Notes under the pieces: model-generated | Databases searched by the model: none | The model's input: the letters and a program-made list of their open reading frames with translations, nothing else | Told to the model about the DNA's origin: nothing | Source: Casuarius casuarius | Taxonomy: Eukaryota > Chordata > Aves > Casuariiformes > Casuariidae | Assembly (NCBI GenBank): GCA_003342895.1 | Contig: PTFA01000112.1 | Location: forward strand, 2,087,470-2,151,469 | DNA length: 64,000 nucleotides | Reading direction: 5' to 3' | Shown: positions 36,601 to 57,239 of the stretch, one piece after another | How positions within the stretch are numbered: position 1 is the stretch's first letter | How the letters are laid out: each line of letters begins with the position of its first letter | Made by a program: the position numbers and the translations under genes

Positions 36601-37950
36601 TTGAGAAAATATCCCCCAGGTTAAACTTCAAACCACCATTTGTTTCTTTTTTTTCCCCATTATGTTCCGAAACGGTAGCCTGTAATTTGGGCCTGTTGCA
36701 GACATCCCTGGCTCCCTGCTATTTCTTCAATTTTGTATAATACGGTGTGTTGCTAGGAACAACATCTTCCTGGCAAACCATCGATCGTGGTGGTGTGGAA
36801 GCGCGGTGGCTCTGTAGGGGTGACGGCATCTCAGACGCCCAGTTCCCGCGGCGGCCGCGAGGGCTCACCCGTCCCCGCGCTGCTCGGCCTGCAACGCCTG
36901 CGCCTTTCGAGCCGACACCACCGCCTGCCACCCTCCTCCGTCTTTCAGAGCTCATCCCCTGGCCGTTAGCTCTGCGGGATTTGACTGCAAGTGGTAAATT
37001 GGTTTGCCAAAGCCTCGTTTCTCTCTATGGCCCAAGGTAGGCTCTTCCCAAAGCCAACTGCTCTTATAAACAGACATAAATGAAGCGCTAGGGGAAAGCT
37101 CTTCATCCCCATAACACCAACGTGTGGGAAGCAGCTGGGCCGCGGCGGGGCAGCGCTGGCCCAGAAGACATCGGCGTCCCAGATCGGAGGGCGACAGCCC
37201 AGGCTGCTCCAAGGAGCCCTTGGAGACGTCTGCATCAACGCTTTTAATTTGGGCTCACTGGCAGTTCACTCTGGATATGCAGGATAGCTATAAAGGCTGG
37301 CATGGACACTTCCCATATGCCTGTTTTAGACAATAAAAACTTGCTTTCAAGCGAGGGTTTTACAGATCTTTTTGTCAAAAAATAGCTCTTTTTGCCAAGT
37401 AACCTGAGGATTCATTACAGATGCACAGATTGGCCTTTTCCTGCACTCCATGATCTCCTGGTTATTTGTCTCTATTGCGCTGACCAGCCCCAAACTGGCC
37501 GCTCTTAACCGCGACCTGTTAACTGAAGAGGGTGCACAACAAACCTCGTTGCACCGAGCGCGGTGGTGGATCACATCGGGTCTCAGACGGAAGGTAACGG
37601 CAGCGCAAGGGCTGGTGTGCTTCCTCACTCTTTCCAGAGCACCTTGTCTACAACAGGCTGCTTGAGGCAAGCGATGAACCTTACACATCCCATCCGCTCC
37701 CTCCCACGAGTGCTCCCTGGCTCGCTAAATCCCCCCCCTTGTCAATGGCTGAAGGAATCTCTTGGGAGAAGGCCAAAAACAGGACAAAAATAGTAAAAAT
37801 TGCATAAAAAGAAAGCTTAAGGGTGGTAGAAACGCAAAAAACCCAGAGAGCCCTTCAGTGACAGTTCTTCAGAACAGAAGACTCAGCTGGGGTAGCTTAA
37901 AGGAATAAGGCAGAATTAATTAGTTGCCGTGTTTAGGTAATAAAGCCATT
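33611..37950. other. Intergenic, no gene recognised
   Basis: GC-rich at about 33640-33760, 35250-35560, 35930-36330 and 36780-37240, otherwise AT-rich. The AT-rich part at about 34020-34640 is non-repetitive and could be conserved non-coding DNA. A GAG-repeat tract (gaggaggaggaggagg) lies at about 36100-36115. No coding exon or RNA gene is recognised. Confidence 0.45.
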
Positions 37951-38694
37951 AATCAGGAGGAGCCGTTTCCCGAGCAGGCAGACAGGCGGCACTGCGTAAT
38001 TCCACTGGAATTCCAGAGCAGCGCGCCGTCGTTGACGGATCGTCCTCCGGACCTGCAGGAGCAACGCCTCCGCGTGCAGCCGACGGCAGATCGCGGATCC
38101 TCTTCTAATGTTCCGACTGCCACTGCATCGGTCGGGACGGACTCTTCCGGCGCTGATTTAACGCTCACTTTTTAAATCTCACGTGCACCAGCCGTACCAT
38201 CAGTTTGCACAGCTTGGAGGGGGGCACGGATCAGCCCCTCCTCGCTCCTGCCCGCCCTGGGAGACGCAGCCACGCGCTTTCCAAGGGAAGCGAGGGAGGC
38301 TCACGGGTTCGGGTCGGCGCCGGGGTGGTGTCAAGCAGGATGGCCTGTTGGGCAGCGGTCCTGGGAGAGGACTGCAATCCCCCGGAGCCAGCGTTACTAA
38401 CATCTTTATGCCGAGACCAATGCACTTCTCCCTTCCACCATGTGTGACACGTTCCTCCGATTTCAGCCGGCAGAGCAGGTGCTGATTTTTAACGCCTATT
38501 TTGTTGTGAGCCTCCTTTCATCAGATTAAGGACCCTGCTATTTTATTTCATTCTCTTTTTCTATGCTCGGTAATTTAGTCACACACAAACCCAGAAACAG
38601 AAGCTGCTAAAACGCCGTCGCCCCCGGGGAGGGAGGGGGCTCGCGAGGTGCCCCGCAGACGCCTGCTCCGGCCGCACGCAGATGCCGCGGGAGC

Positions 38695-38724
38695 AAAGCA
38701 ACGCAACGCAAAGCAACGCAACGC
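38695..38724. repeat. 15-bp tandem repeat, 2 perfect copies
   Basis: aaagcaacgcaacgc occurs twice back to back. Each unit itself contains an internal gcaac repeat. Confidence 0.9.
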
Positions 38725-38816
38725 GGTGGCCGGCGCTCCAGGACGCACCTTCCCCGAGCTGCGCCGGCAGCCCGACTGCTTGGGACGAGCCGTTGCACGG
38801 GGCGCTGCTCCCTTGG

Positions 38817-38840
38817 GCGTCCGTGCGTCCGTGCGTCCGC
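38817..38840. repeat. 8-bp tandem repeat, 3 copies
   Basis: gcgtccgt, gcgtccgt and gcgtccgc in direct succession within the CpG-rich block. Confidence 0.9.
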
Positions 38841-38949
38841 CCCCCGCGGCCCCCGCCGAGCCGCCGGCACGAGCGCGCTGTCGATAAACCATTAGGCTCC
38901 GAGTCAGCGGGGCTGGCTGCGACACACAAACACTCGACCACCTTTTTCA

Positions 38950-40668
38950 TCCAAAATCAATGTTGTATTTATCTTCATTGATCTACAAGGAAACTGAATG
39001 TTTAAAATTACAGGGGGTGCAGGGGGGAGGACGGGGAGGGGGGGAAACAAGAGTTACAGAGCCAAGAAAATAGTAGCGGATGGCTGAATTAACTAGAGAG
39101 AAAAAGCCCAGGATATATAAAACATGGACACTGAAAAATAAAATAAGGGAGGGGGGATGGTACAGCAAGTAAAACATGGCAAAATTTACATATGGATGAA
39201 AAGTAAAATTGGAAATAAAAAATAAATCATGCCAAAAAGCAGTTCAAGGCAGAACCACACTGAAACAAACATTTGCTTATGGTCTTCATGTACTATAGAT
39301 AATATATCAGAATTTCTTTTTTTTTTAATCAACCATTAGACTTTTTTTTTGCACTCCTAAAATTCTACTTTGTCTTGTATACAGATTCCAATAAGAACAC
39401 TGCACAATTAGCACAAGGGGTCCACGGAAAATTGTCCTTGCTTGCCAGCGATCCTGCCCACAACACAAAAAAAGAGAAAAAAAAGGAAAAAAAATAAGGA
39501 AAGGGTCTGCCGCATGGTACTGTGCCAGTTCCATCTGCTTTTGCCAGCTTGAAAAGTAGGAAACCAAAATTCCCTTCCAGGAGCGTGTGTCTCTTTCCTT
39601 GACGAACTGTCCCTTGTGTTGCACAAAAAAATTCAGTCTCTCTTTTTTTTTTTTGTTAAACACAAGCATCCTTCTTCCCGTTCACATGCCACTTCCATTC
39701 TGTCTCCATCGTTGCGAGTTGGTTGTTTTGGGTTGTTTTTTTTTTTTAAAAAACCTTCCTCCCCCCAACATCCACTAAGACCTGCCTCCGAGTTCTTGCA
39801 TAGTTGAAGTATATATGCCGTACTTAGCTTTCTGAGTGTGAATTTCTGACTGTGACAAGAGTATGAGTTGTAACCATGTTAACAAATAACCAGAGTGGTT
39901 CTAGAAACCATTTTTATAAAGTCTACCTATGTTAAGAATTTAATATTGGTGTACATTTATATTAACAGAATATTTACAGTTTGTTTTCTTTGTTTTTTTT
40001 TGTTTAAAACAAGAAGTCAAAAAAAATTCCTCTTAAATTTCTGCATAATATAATAAGGCAAAAAACAAACAGTTTTGTACATTATTATTATTATTAATAT
40101 TTTAATATATATCTGTAACTTCGGTTCCAAAGTACCAAGGTAAGTGATCAATTGGCCTCAGAAGGGAACCTCACAGTGGACTGTAAAACTACAGTATTTC
40201 CATAAATAATACTTTTAAGAAACCCTGGGTATTTTTTCTTAAGGATCTGAGGCCTTTTAAATGCAAATTTAACTAAAAACAAAAGCAAAATTTCTTCTTT
40301 TTTAAGTGAATAAAGAGCACAAAATTAAAAAAAATACAAATCCATTAAAAATGTTTCTCACATTTGGGAAAAAATGTACAAACTTGATATTTTTAACTCA
40401 TTTTTTTTTAGCACAGAAACAAAAAACAAAACCAAAAATCAATACCTATATATTAAATTCCCATTCTCAGCAACCTTCTTGTTGGAAAGTCTGCATCCCC
40501 GACCCCATTATTTATGGAAATGTGCTTAACTTCTACAAATTTTACATTAAAAAAAAAAGTTTACAGCAGTGCATTTTGTAAAAGGTTTGTTTTTTGTTTT
40601 TTTTTCTGTTTGTTTTTTTTTGTTTGTTTGTTTTATGTACAGGCGAGTTTAAAATTCAATGTTGGGGA
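38950..40668 (-). other. FBRSL1: FBRSL1 3' UTR
   Basis: About 1.7 kb of AT-rich, poly-U and poly-A rich sequence follows the stop codon. It has several minus-strand ATTAAA variants (for example near 40099, 39939 and 39325). It ends at a sharp composition change near 38940, just after a GATAAA signal with GT-rich sequence behind it. Long U/A tracts and no competing open frame on the sense strand fit a long regulatory 3' UTR. The exact cleavage site is inferred. Confidence 0.65.
38968..38973 (-). terminator. Candidate FBRSL1 polyadenylation signal (GATAAA)
   Basis: tttatc on the plus strand reads GATAAA on the sense strand, a known weaker variant of AATAAA. About 25-40 nt further on, the sense strand is GT-rich (ggtggtcgagtgtttgtgtg), as expected of a downstream element. 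No canonical AATAAA was found in the UTR itself. Confidence 0.45.
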
Positions 40669-41902
40669 CTATCGTGCCTCTACTTCTTTGGGGTTCCTAG
40701 AGGGGGAGTAGTCCCTGGACTCTGAGTTTGTGAGTGGAGTAGTCCTGCGTGGGGAGGCAGGTCTGGTGCTGCTCGCTGGTACAAGAGGCGGTGGGGCGCT
40801 CAGCGCTGCGGTTGGTGGGTTCCTATTTAAAATCCCATTGTGCATGGCAGTGGATGGACTCAGTCTGGGGTAATGCATCCCGCTTAAATGAGGCATGAAG
40901 GATGGCACGTGTGCCAGGTGACTTTCGATAGGGGACGAGTGCAAGTGGTGCATTCTGGCACGCTCAAGTTCTTCCCGTAAGTGCAAGCGCTCTCTTTCCT
41001 CCACTTGCCGCAACCGCTCCTGCTCTCGGCGGGCTTCAAGAAGGTTTTCATGGTTATAGTCGTGTGGCTCCCTGTCTCTATAAGAACGCTCATGGTCGTA
41101 AAATCCAGAGGTGGTAGGGAACCGATGGATAGGATCTGTCCGGAGCTGGAAGTCCATTCGACGGTGCAGGTCTAAGCTCCGGTAGGCATCTCGCAATGGG
41201 TCCCTCATTGGGTCCCAGGAAAATCCAGGGTGCGGCAGCCTCTCTCTTCCTGACAAAGGATTCATGCCTATGAGCGGGGTCATCATTCTGCTGCGGTCCA
41301 GCACATTCATGTTGTTCATCTGGTGAACACTGCCCATGGAGATAGGCATAGAGGCAGCCATTGAGTGAGGCAATGATAATCCATGCAAAGTAGGTGGTGG
41401 GGGATGCTCCACTGATCGGGAGTGCTGGGAAGGTTCAGATCCTACCACCAGTACATCACTGTCTTCCTTCCTCTCCTCTTTGACTTTGATGTCATTCTTA
41501 ATCTTCTGGAGGTCACTGGGAAGCTCTGTCTTTCTCTCCATTTCCTTGCTCATTAGATTGGTAAGCTTCAAGCTCTCACTTAGTGCAGGTTTGCTGTATG
41601 GGGATACAGACTGGATTACTGGCTTTGTGTTGTCCTCCGAGGGTCTCTTATCATGGCTTGGAGTTTCCTTCACTGGGGAACGGCTCTCTTTAATCTTGTG
41701 TTCTGCTATGGGTGGCTCTCTCAGCCGGTCAGGGTGATCTCTCTCTGGTTCTTTGGACCTTTCCCTTTCACCAAGGCTAACCTGCCTGATGGGATCACTG
41801 GAAGTTTGGCTGTTGCTGCGGATGAGATTGCTTATCTGATGCGTCACTGGAGCTGATGCCGGTGAGGATCTGTTTGAATGTCTGTTTTTATCCATGAGGT
41901 CT
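40669..41902 (-). CDS. FBRSL1: FBRSL1 terminal coding exon
   Basis: Acceptor atacag precedes 41902. The first base completes a split Arg, followed by DLMDKNRHSNRSSP and an open frame to the stop at 40671-40669, 410 complete residues. Landmarks shared with AUTS2: THQISNLIRS, a KVKEERKED block, SLPHSMAASMPISMGSVHQM, LDRSRMMTPLIGMNPLSGRE, WDPMRDPLRDAYRSLDLHRR, DREPHDYNHE, a charged REQERLRQVEERERLHLREE helix, NPPTAALSAPPPL, SPRRTTPL and the C-terminal PKEVEAR. It is low-complexity and probably largely disordered apart from the Glu/Arg helix. The AUTS2 His run after HDY is replaced by NHENLLEARRE. The 1234-bp size is usual for the last exon of this family. Confidence 0.95.
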
Positions 41903-43974
41903 CTGTATAAAGACAGAAAATACTTTCTTGTTTGGTGTGAATAAACATATATGCAATGTTGGATATGCAGAACAGAGACTCCTCTGAAAATTATTTGAAA
42001 TGCTCTTCAAGTGTCAGCTACAGCTGTGGTAGTACATTAAAGAAATGTCCTACCTGCCTTTAAAGTTCTGAAAAAATGTTAAATGTCCACAAGATGGGGA
42101 ATAAATAGGGGATGCACATGAAAGAACAGTACATTCACCTCTGGAGAAAGACCAGCTCACTAAGAAATGTAGTGCAAGGAGGAGAGTTTAGAAAAGATGA
42201 TTTTGGGGTACTTAATATACATCTATCCTGCTGCCAATGATTTTCTTGGCTATAACACTCTAAACCCAGGCTCCTTTCCTAAAGCAGACTTCAGTTACCG
42301 CTGCCTGTGTGTGACATGGATCCAGGCACACAAATCAAAATGGTTCTGGAAGCCGACGGAAATGTATGCAGGTCTTTCATGAGACAGCCTCATCGCCTGT
42401 AAGCAGCCGTAACATAATGCTTATGGAGCTGCAGCAGAGTTTGTTATGGTCAGTTTTGGCAATTAAGCTAGATGCGTAAGGAAGAAAATCCCCAAACAGG
42501 CCATGAAGCTGACTGATTGGCCTTTGTTTCAAGAGGGCCTGCTATGAGTAACAAGGGGTTTGATGACAATGTCCGTTGTTCAAAATGAGAGGCATGAAAA
42601 CGGGGTCTGAGTTTCTAACTGCACCTCTACCTGTGGGCAAGTCGATCAGTCTCAGCTACTCCCACTTCTTTCAGAGGGGAATAAATAATGCTCACCCTTT
42701 AAAAGCATTTTGCAAGCTCTTAAGTTAGAGATACTTTAAATGCAAAGTACGATAGTGTGATTGAGAGAACTGCATTATGCAGCTGAGAAACCCGCTGATG
42801 CTCAAGTTTTATGCTGGGTTTCCTTTTGTGAGCCAAAACACCACAGTGCTGAAAACCAGAAGTGTTTTGGGGAGTTTTGTGAGTATTTATCCCTTACAAT
42901 TACATTTAGTAACCCAGAGTTCTCTCACCATGGGAGTCCTGATCGTTGGTCAAGGACATAGTTTGTTAAAACCAGGTCTAAATAGGGATGCTGGGGACAG
43001 TTTAAGCTGAATTAATAGGTATGTAATAGAGATGTTAACCCCTGTGTGAACACTCTTGAGAGTAAAGTAACCTAGGTTTGCAAATGAATTAAGCTAAAGC
43101 CAACAGGGGAACTTCCTATCCAAATGACTATTCATACAAAGGGGTCATACAATTTAACATTTAATGGAAGATAATTTTCAGCCTATTGCTTCTATGTATT
43201 AATGTTCACAGGCACTGCCTAAATAGCTCATTAAAAACACTCTAGGCAAACTATGAAATCCCCATCACTAGTCACACACATCTAAGTCTTGCAGGCTGTT
43301 TTGCCTACAAAGAAGTACCCTGTTGGAGACAACCAGGCTCTGAAATATAAAGGGCTTCACAGCTTCAAAATCATATGGCTGGAAGCTAATGAAGTACCTA
43401 TAGCCCAGGTGATACAGTTCTGCCATCATTAATAAGGGCTTGTCTGCACTAAAATTTTTGAAATCAAGTTCATCAATGGATTCATGCACACTGATCCAGA
43501 CAGAGGCATTTGCATTTTTACCTCATTATTGTCCAGCTAACATTTGAATTCTTCAGCCTATCTGTACGTTAATGGGAACGGTGACTGTCTGCAATGGACC
43601 TGTCACAATACCACCTTCACAATTTCAGAATATATGGCACTCCTGAAGGAGGCTGCTGAGAACATGCAAGCACACTCTGAAAACTTAGCGATGTGCTCAT
43701 TTCCTCGGCCTGGTGCTTTTTATCAGCCTGTTAGCAGGGACTGAAGGACTGGCTTACGATATTTCCAGAAAGGACAAATTCTAAAAGGCAAAGAAGTTTG
43801 TTTTTGTCACTAACACTTGTGCCTATTTGAGGGACATGCTTACCTGCTACTTCAAAGAGAAACATCATCTTTGAAGATGATTTTAATATATGAACTGAAG
43901 GTGAAGGAAAAGTTGGAAAATACACAGAGGAAAAAGAGGGCTAGAAGAAACTGCTCCAAGCACATGCCACTTAC
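41903..43974 (-). other. FBRSL1: FBRSL1 intron before terminal exon
   Basis: A GT..AG intron of about 2.1 kb. It holds a MIR-like remnant at about 42600-42715. The frame at 43268-43489 (minus) has no recognisable product. A gggcttgtctgcact motif near 43435 may be a trace of an old repeat. Confidence 0.75.
42600..42715 (+). repeat. MIR-like SINE remnant
   Basis: The order matches MIR: ctgagtttctaac, ctacctgtgggcaagtc, tcagctactcccac, agaggggaataaataatg, then aaaagcattttgcaagctc. This corresponds to the MIR core (tgtgaccttgggcaagtc, cctcagtttcc, aatggggataataat, gtaaagcgctt). It is inserted opposite to FBRSL1. Confidence 0.65.
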
Positions 43975-44215
43975 CGCTCTTTGTCTCTGTCGTCTTTACT
44001 CAGAGAAAGATCCCTCTTCTCAGGCTCGCGCTCCCGCTCTCTGTCTCTGTCATGGTTTGTCACTGAGGAGCTTCGCTCCGAATCTGTTGGCTTGGGCCAC
44101 TGTGGTGGTGTTGGGAAGGATGGTGGGGTCCGATGGAGTCTATTCCATGGCTCGTGGGGATTATTAAAATTCTGCAGGTTTGGGCCATCTTTGTGAGTAA
44201 AAATGTTGTTGTGAG
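43975..44215 (-). CDS. FBRSL1: FBRSL1 exon with [18 protein letters not shown] block
   Basis: Acceptor tctag precedes 44215; donor gtaagt follows 43975. It is 241 bp: two bases completing Thr, 79 codons and two bases of a split Arg. It encodes [19 protein letters not shown], then [20 protein letters not shown], then a charged [14 protein letters not shown] tract and [15 protein letters not shown]2 has the same order ([51 protein letters not shown]). The Arg/Asp/Glu stretch is coded by a tcccgctctctgtctctgtc-type tract, which looks repetitive in DNA but is coding. Confidence 0.95.
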
Positions 44216-47148
<2,933 letters not shown>

Positions 47149-47226
47149 CTGCCAAGTGGTTAGTAGGCAGGAAACTGCTGTGATGAGGTGAAGGACCAAA
47201 GGGGGTGGTGGCTGGATGTGTCGCAC
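47149..47226 (-). CDS. FBRSL1: FBRSL1 exon (ATHPATTPFGPSPHHSSF)
   Basis: This 78-bp exon has acceptor tcacag and donor gtaagt. It completes a split Gly and reads ATHPATTPFGPSPHHSSFLP then TNHLA, leaving one base. AUTS2 equivalent: [20 protein letters not shown]. Phases fit both neighbours. Confidence 0.95.
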
Positions 47227-53812
<6,586 letters not shown>

Positions 53813-53842
53813 TCTTACTGGAGGCCTGTAAGGGTCTGACAC
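53813..53842 (-). CDS. FBRSL1: FBRSL1 30-nt microexon (VSDPYRPPVR)
   Basis: A ten-codon phase-0 exon between acceptor ccatag and donor gtaagt. The AUTS2 counterpart is LTDPFRPMLR at the same place. Both flanking exons are phase 0, so skipping would keep the frame. An alternative gtaaga donor occurs 6 bases earlier inside the exon, but the outer gtaagt site fits the family alignment better. Confidence 0.92.
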
Positions 53843-54418
53843 CTATGGAAAAAGGAGAAATAAAACAATCAGTCTTTCTAAAACTAGCCAATATACAGAA
53901 AGGTGGGGAACTTCCTTCCTCTGAACAAGTAAAAGCATTTATAAAGCAATGTTCCAGAGAAGTCCCTTGTGACACAGGAAACCCAAATGGCTTAAAGGAG
54001 GCTTAAAACTTCTCTTTCATTCCTTGCACTAAACTCAGCAGAATTTTATGATAAACAAAGCAGTTTCATGCCAGCAACTGAACAGTGCCAGTGCTTTTCT
54101 GAACCTCATAATCGTTCTGAAATGGAGTGCGTAAAACCTACTACCCTCCAAGCAGTGCTTGGGGGAAAGACCCTGAAGGGGTTTCCTGCCCCACTTCCCT
54201 TTAACTTTGTTTAAACAAGTCAATCAAACCCCTTGTTTTCACAAACCGGTGGAGGCTACTGTCGTCTCACCAGAAAAAGAAACTTGTGTCCTGACTGCAC
54301 ATTCAGAGTCTAGAAGGTCAGTTTTCTCATCAACTGCCCTCTCTTTTTCTTATAAGCTATCACTGTGCTTACTGTAACTCCAGACAAGCTCAAAGAAAGG
54401 TTATATGTTGTTGCCTAC
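53843..54418 (-). other. FBRSL1: FBRSL1 intron
   Basis: A GT..AG intron of 576 bp. No repeat or other feature is recognised. Confidence 0.85.
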
Positions 54419-54490
54419 CCCTGGAGTCTTCTGCAGAAGGGTGTGGTGGACTGTGCCTGGTCTACCTGCTACATCAATAGGGTTTGAAGT
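54419..54490 (-). CDS. FBRSL1: FBRSL1 exon ([20 protein letters not shown])
   Basis: A 72-bp phase-0 exon with acceptor tttcag and donor gtaggc. It reads [20 protein letters not shown] followed by KTPG. AUTS2: [24 protein letters not shown]. The match is nearly identical over the first 20 residues. Confidence 0.96.
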
Positions 54491-54689
54491 CTGAAAGACA
54501 AGAACAGAGTGTGAGTAATACTGTCTGATACCAGTGGTACCTTTAACATCTCTATCTGATGTTAATGGCATTAATTAGTCCATGTTTGTACTGTGCTTTG
54601 AACAGGCATACTGCTACATTAGTGCTAAATGTTATCTCTTACTGACAGCCAACAGCATTTAACCACTGTGTCATGTATTATTATTTAGT

Positions 54690-54970
54690 AGTGGTAATAG
54701 TATTACAGCAGCACCTCTAAGCCCCAGTTGAAATCACAATCCCATTGTGCTAGGCGGCATGTAAACAGGTGGGAAGAGACAGTCCCTGCCTCCCAAAGCT
54801 TATTCTTTAGACAAAACAGGCAGAGAGTAGGAGAGGAAACAAGAGAAGTGGACTGATTCTCCCAGTGTTTCAGGCAGCAGTTGGTATCGGAGTCAGGAAC
54901 AGAAGAATTCAGGTGTCCCTGTCCAATATTCCAACTATTGGACCATGGCCCCTCTCCGACTGTGGCTAGG
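54690..54970 (-). mobile_element. Ancient L3/CR1-type LINE 3' fragment
   Basis: The order of landmarks matches a very old amniote repeat: agcacctctaagcccc, cccattgtgctaggcgg, agacagtccctgcctccc, aagcttattctttagac, gtcaggaacagaagaattc, caggtgtccctgtcc and ttggaccatggcccctctc. In typical copies these read cccattgtgctaggcgctg, acagtccctgcccc, and a tail near 'ccactagaccac...cctctc'. Strand is assigned by the usual consensus direction and is uncertain. Confidence 0.7.
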
Positions 54971-55984
54971 TAATACAATAGTTAAAACAGCAACAGTCCG
55001 TCTATTTGGTTTGACGAGGCACAATGAGAAACCTTAGAAGGTGCTTGTGGGTCTTTTATAGCTTTGCATTGTTTATCCCATCATTTTCCAGCAAGAATTA
55101 AACACCTCATTGAATGAATCCCTGATCCTCCTCCTCCTCCGGATCCCACCTGTTGCCCTGTCCTAGCTGATCCCCAAGAACTCATTCATTTTCTCATTCT
55201 GGAATTCATCAGTCTCCCACTCCTGTGCAATTGCACCTGGTGCCTCCAAACAGCTGAGTGCAAAGGGGTTAAACCTAATTCCCCAACTGATTATCTCACT
55301 TAGATTTTAGGCCAAATTGCAACAGATTGCAAACAGTCACACTGTACAAGGAACGAGTAAAATTATGGGTGTGGGGGAAAAGATTGGTTTTAATTTGTCT
55401 AAGGCTACATAACTTCCAGATTCATTAAAAGGAGCATTCTCATGTACGTGGGTAAGTCAACAACCTCCCCAGGCAAATCTGTGCTCTCAGGGCCTGACAG
55501 CTGAGGTATATATAAGGTGGCAAATAAGTTACAGCTATCATACAGACAAGACTTTTAAGATCACAACATGTTAATGGCATGGTGTCATCCTGTCCGTTTA
55601 TCCCCTGGAGAAAGATGTAAATGCTTCCTCCGGCAAAGTAAACCGAATACTTCTGACCTTTTCAAGTTCTTCGCTTGTGAGAAATAGCCTTTGGGAAACT
55701 CACTGAGCAGTTTACCGTCAGCCTGGATTTATGTGCGGTGGATTTACACACACAGCTGTAGGCAACTGACACGGGAAGGGGAAAACAAAACCAAGACCTC
55801 TGCTTTGGAAGGCAAGTAGTGCAGGATTTAGCGTGCCAAAATCAAATCATCAGGTCTGTAGCGATTATGAAGGGTTTAGTCAAACAGCTTGGGAGGGAGA
55901 GAGAACGGAAAAATGGTGCAGTAACAATGACTTCAGCAGCTTTGCCCAGCAGTTCAGCCCTGTCCCCTCTAAGAAACTGGAAAA

Positions 55985-55985
55985 N
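55985..55985. other. Single undetermined base
   Basis: One N in an A-run within an FBRSL1 intron. It has no coding effect. Confidence 0.99.
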
Positions 55986-57239
55986 AATGTGCCAAAGTGG
56001 CAGGTCCATTTTTCAACCTATTCCTTTTTTTTTCTTTGAATGTTAGATTCCATGTAAATACAGCACTGCCTAGAGCTGAAGAGATGTTAGTGATTAACCA
56101 TGGTACCAGAGTGTGACCTTCTGATGTTTAACCTCAAACTAGCAACTGTTCTATATATGTATCATTAAAAATAAATTAAAAGCTAGTTATATTACAGCAC
56201 TTAGAACTGTTTAAAAATTTAAAGAGCCTGTGATCGCTTTTTCTTTCTTGCTATGTAACTGTTTCTCTTTGGTCTAATGGTTTTTTACAGTAAGATGGTA
56301 TCTATAAAGCTCTGTAATGAAGATGGAAACCAGAAGAGCATGCTATCAGTATATCAGAAGTTCCTCATTAACTGGAGCCTTATAGCAAAACTGAGCCCTA
56401 TTTCTATGCAAGCAAAATTTTGCCAGTTCCACCTTATTTGTGCAGTTCCTTTTCTGGAACTCTGGAAGTAGAGCTGAGATCTTGACAACTTGGGGTCCAC
56501 AGGGACCTCCTGGCATTCTTCGCAAGAACAGCAACAATTAACATTGGCAGACAGACTCCATCAGGAAATATCTACACTCTGTCCCTTTTGCTCCCTCTGC
56601 TTAGATGTAACTGTTATTTTTCCATGCCTGTATCCATTACATGCAGAATTCTTGCTGAAAAAAGCCCTTTTGAAGACTTTGCTATTTGCGATGTGTCTAG
56701 AAAATAAAAGTCTAAGGCATTTGATGGGCACTGAGGAAGTACTCCAGGTTCCATTTAAAAAATGAAATTAAGTGGAAAGGTTGTATGAGGCCTTATTTGC
56801 AGTGGTCGCTAACTACTGACTTCCACTGACGTCAGTAGGACTGCTAGGTAAGTATACTCCGCAGCCCTATTCGGCACAGTTACAGAAGTGACCTTCCGAA
56901 GGCAAACAGAAAGGAATTGGACACAGCGCTGGTTCTTAAAGGCTTCTAACGCAGTAGCAGAGTTCTATGGAGATGCAGTTCAAAATAAGGAAACTTTAAA
57001 ATCATGGCACGTAAGAAAGCCAAACATGTCACCTTACAAATGGAGTAAATGCTTCATTTTCAAACAAGTGCTATATAATGTATCTATTGTGTTTGGATGG
57101 ATTTAATACTTTTCACACATTTTAAATTATTTAATAAAATGAACATGTTTGGGGGAAAAGAAAAATAGTGCACACCGCAGAGTTCACTGAAAATGGTGGT
57201 TATCATGGCAACATTTCCAGATGCCAATCAGTGCTAGTT

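Larger units (their letters stand above)
37951..38945. other. CpG-rich block just downstream of FBRSL1
   Basis: CpG-dense sequence, strongest at about 38600-38890, stops abruptly at about 38935 where the AT-rich FBRSL1 3' UTR ends. It carries two small tandem repeats. Open frames on both strands are Arg/Pro/Ala-rich by composition. It may be a CpG island for an unannotated transcript. A minus-strand AATAAA lies at 38542-38547. Confidence 0.45.

Noticed and set aside
43430..43460. gggcttgtctgcact motif as the start of a reptile repeat
   Set aside because: One short motif without further match; it cannot be distinguished from chance.
56815..56840. tgacttccactgacgtcag-like segment, possibly another palindromic amniote repeat
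   Set aside because: Only a short part resembles the remembered family and no second arm is visible.
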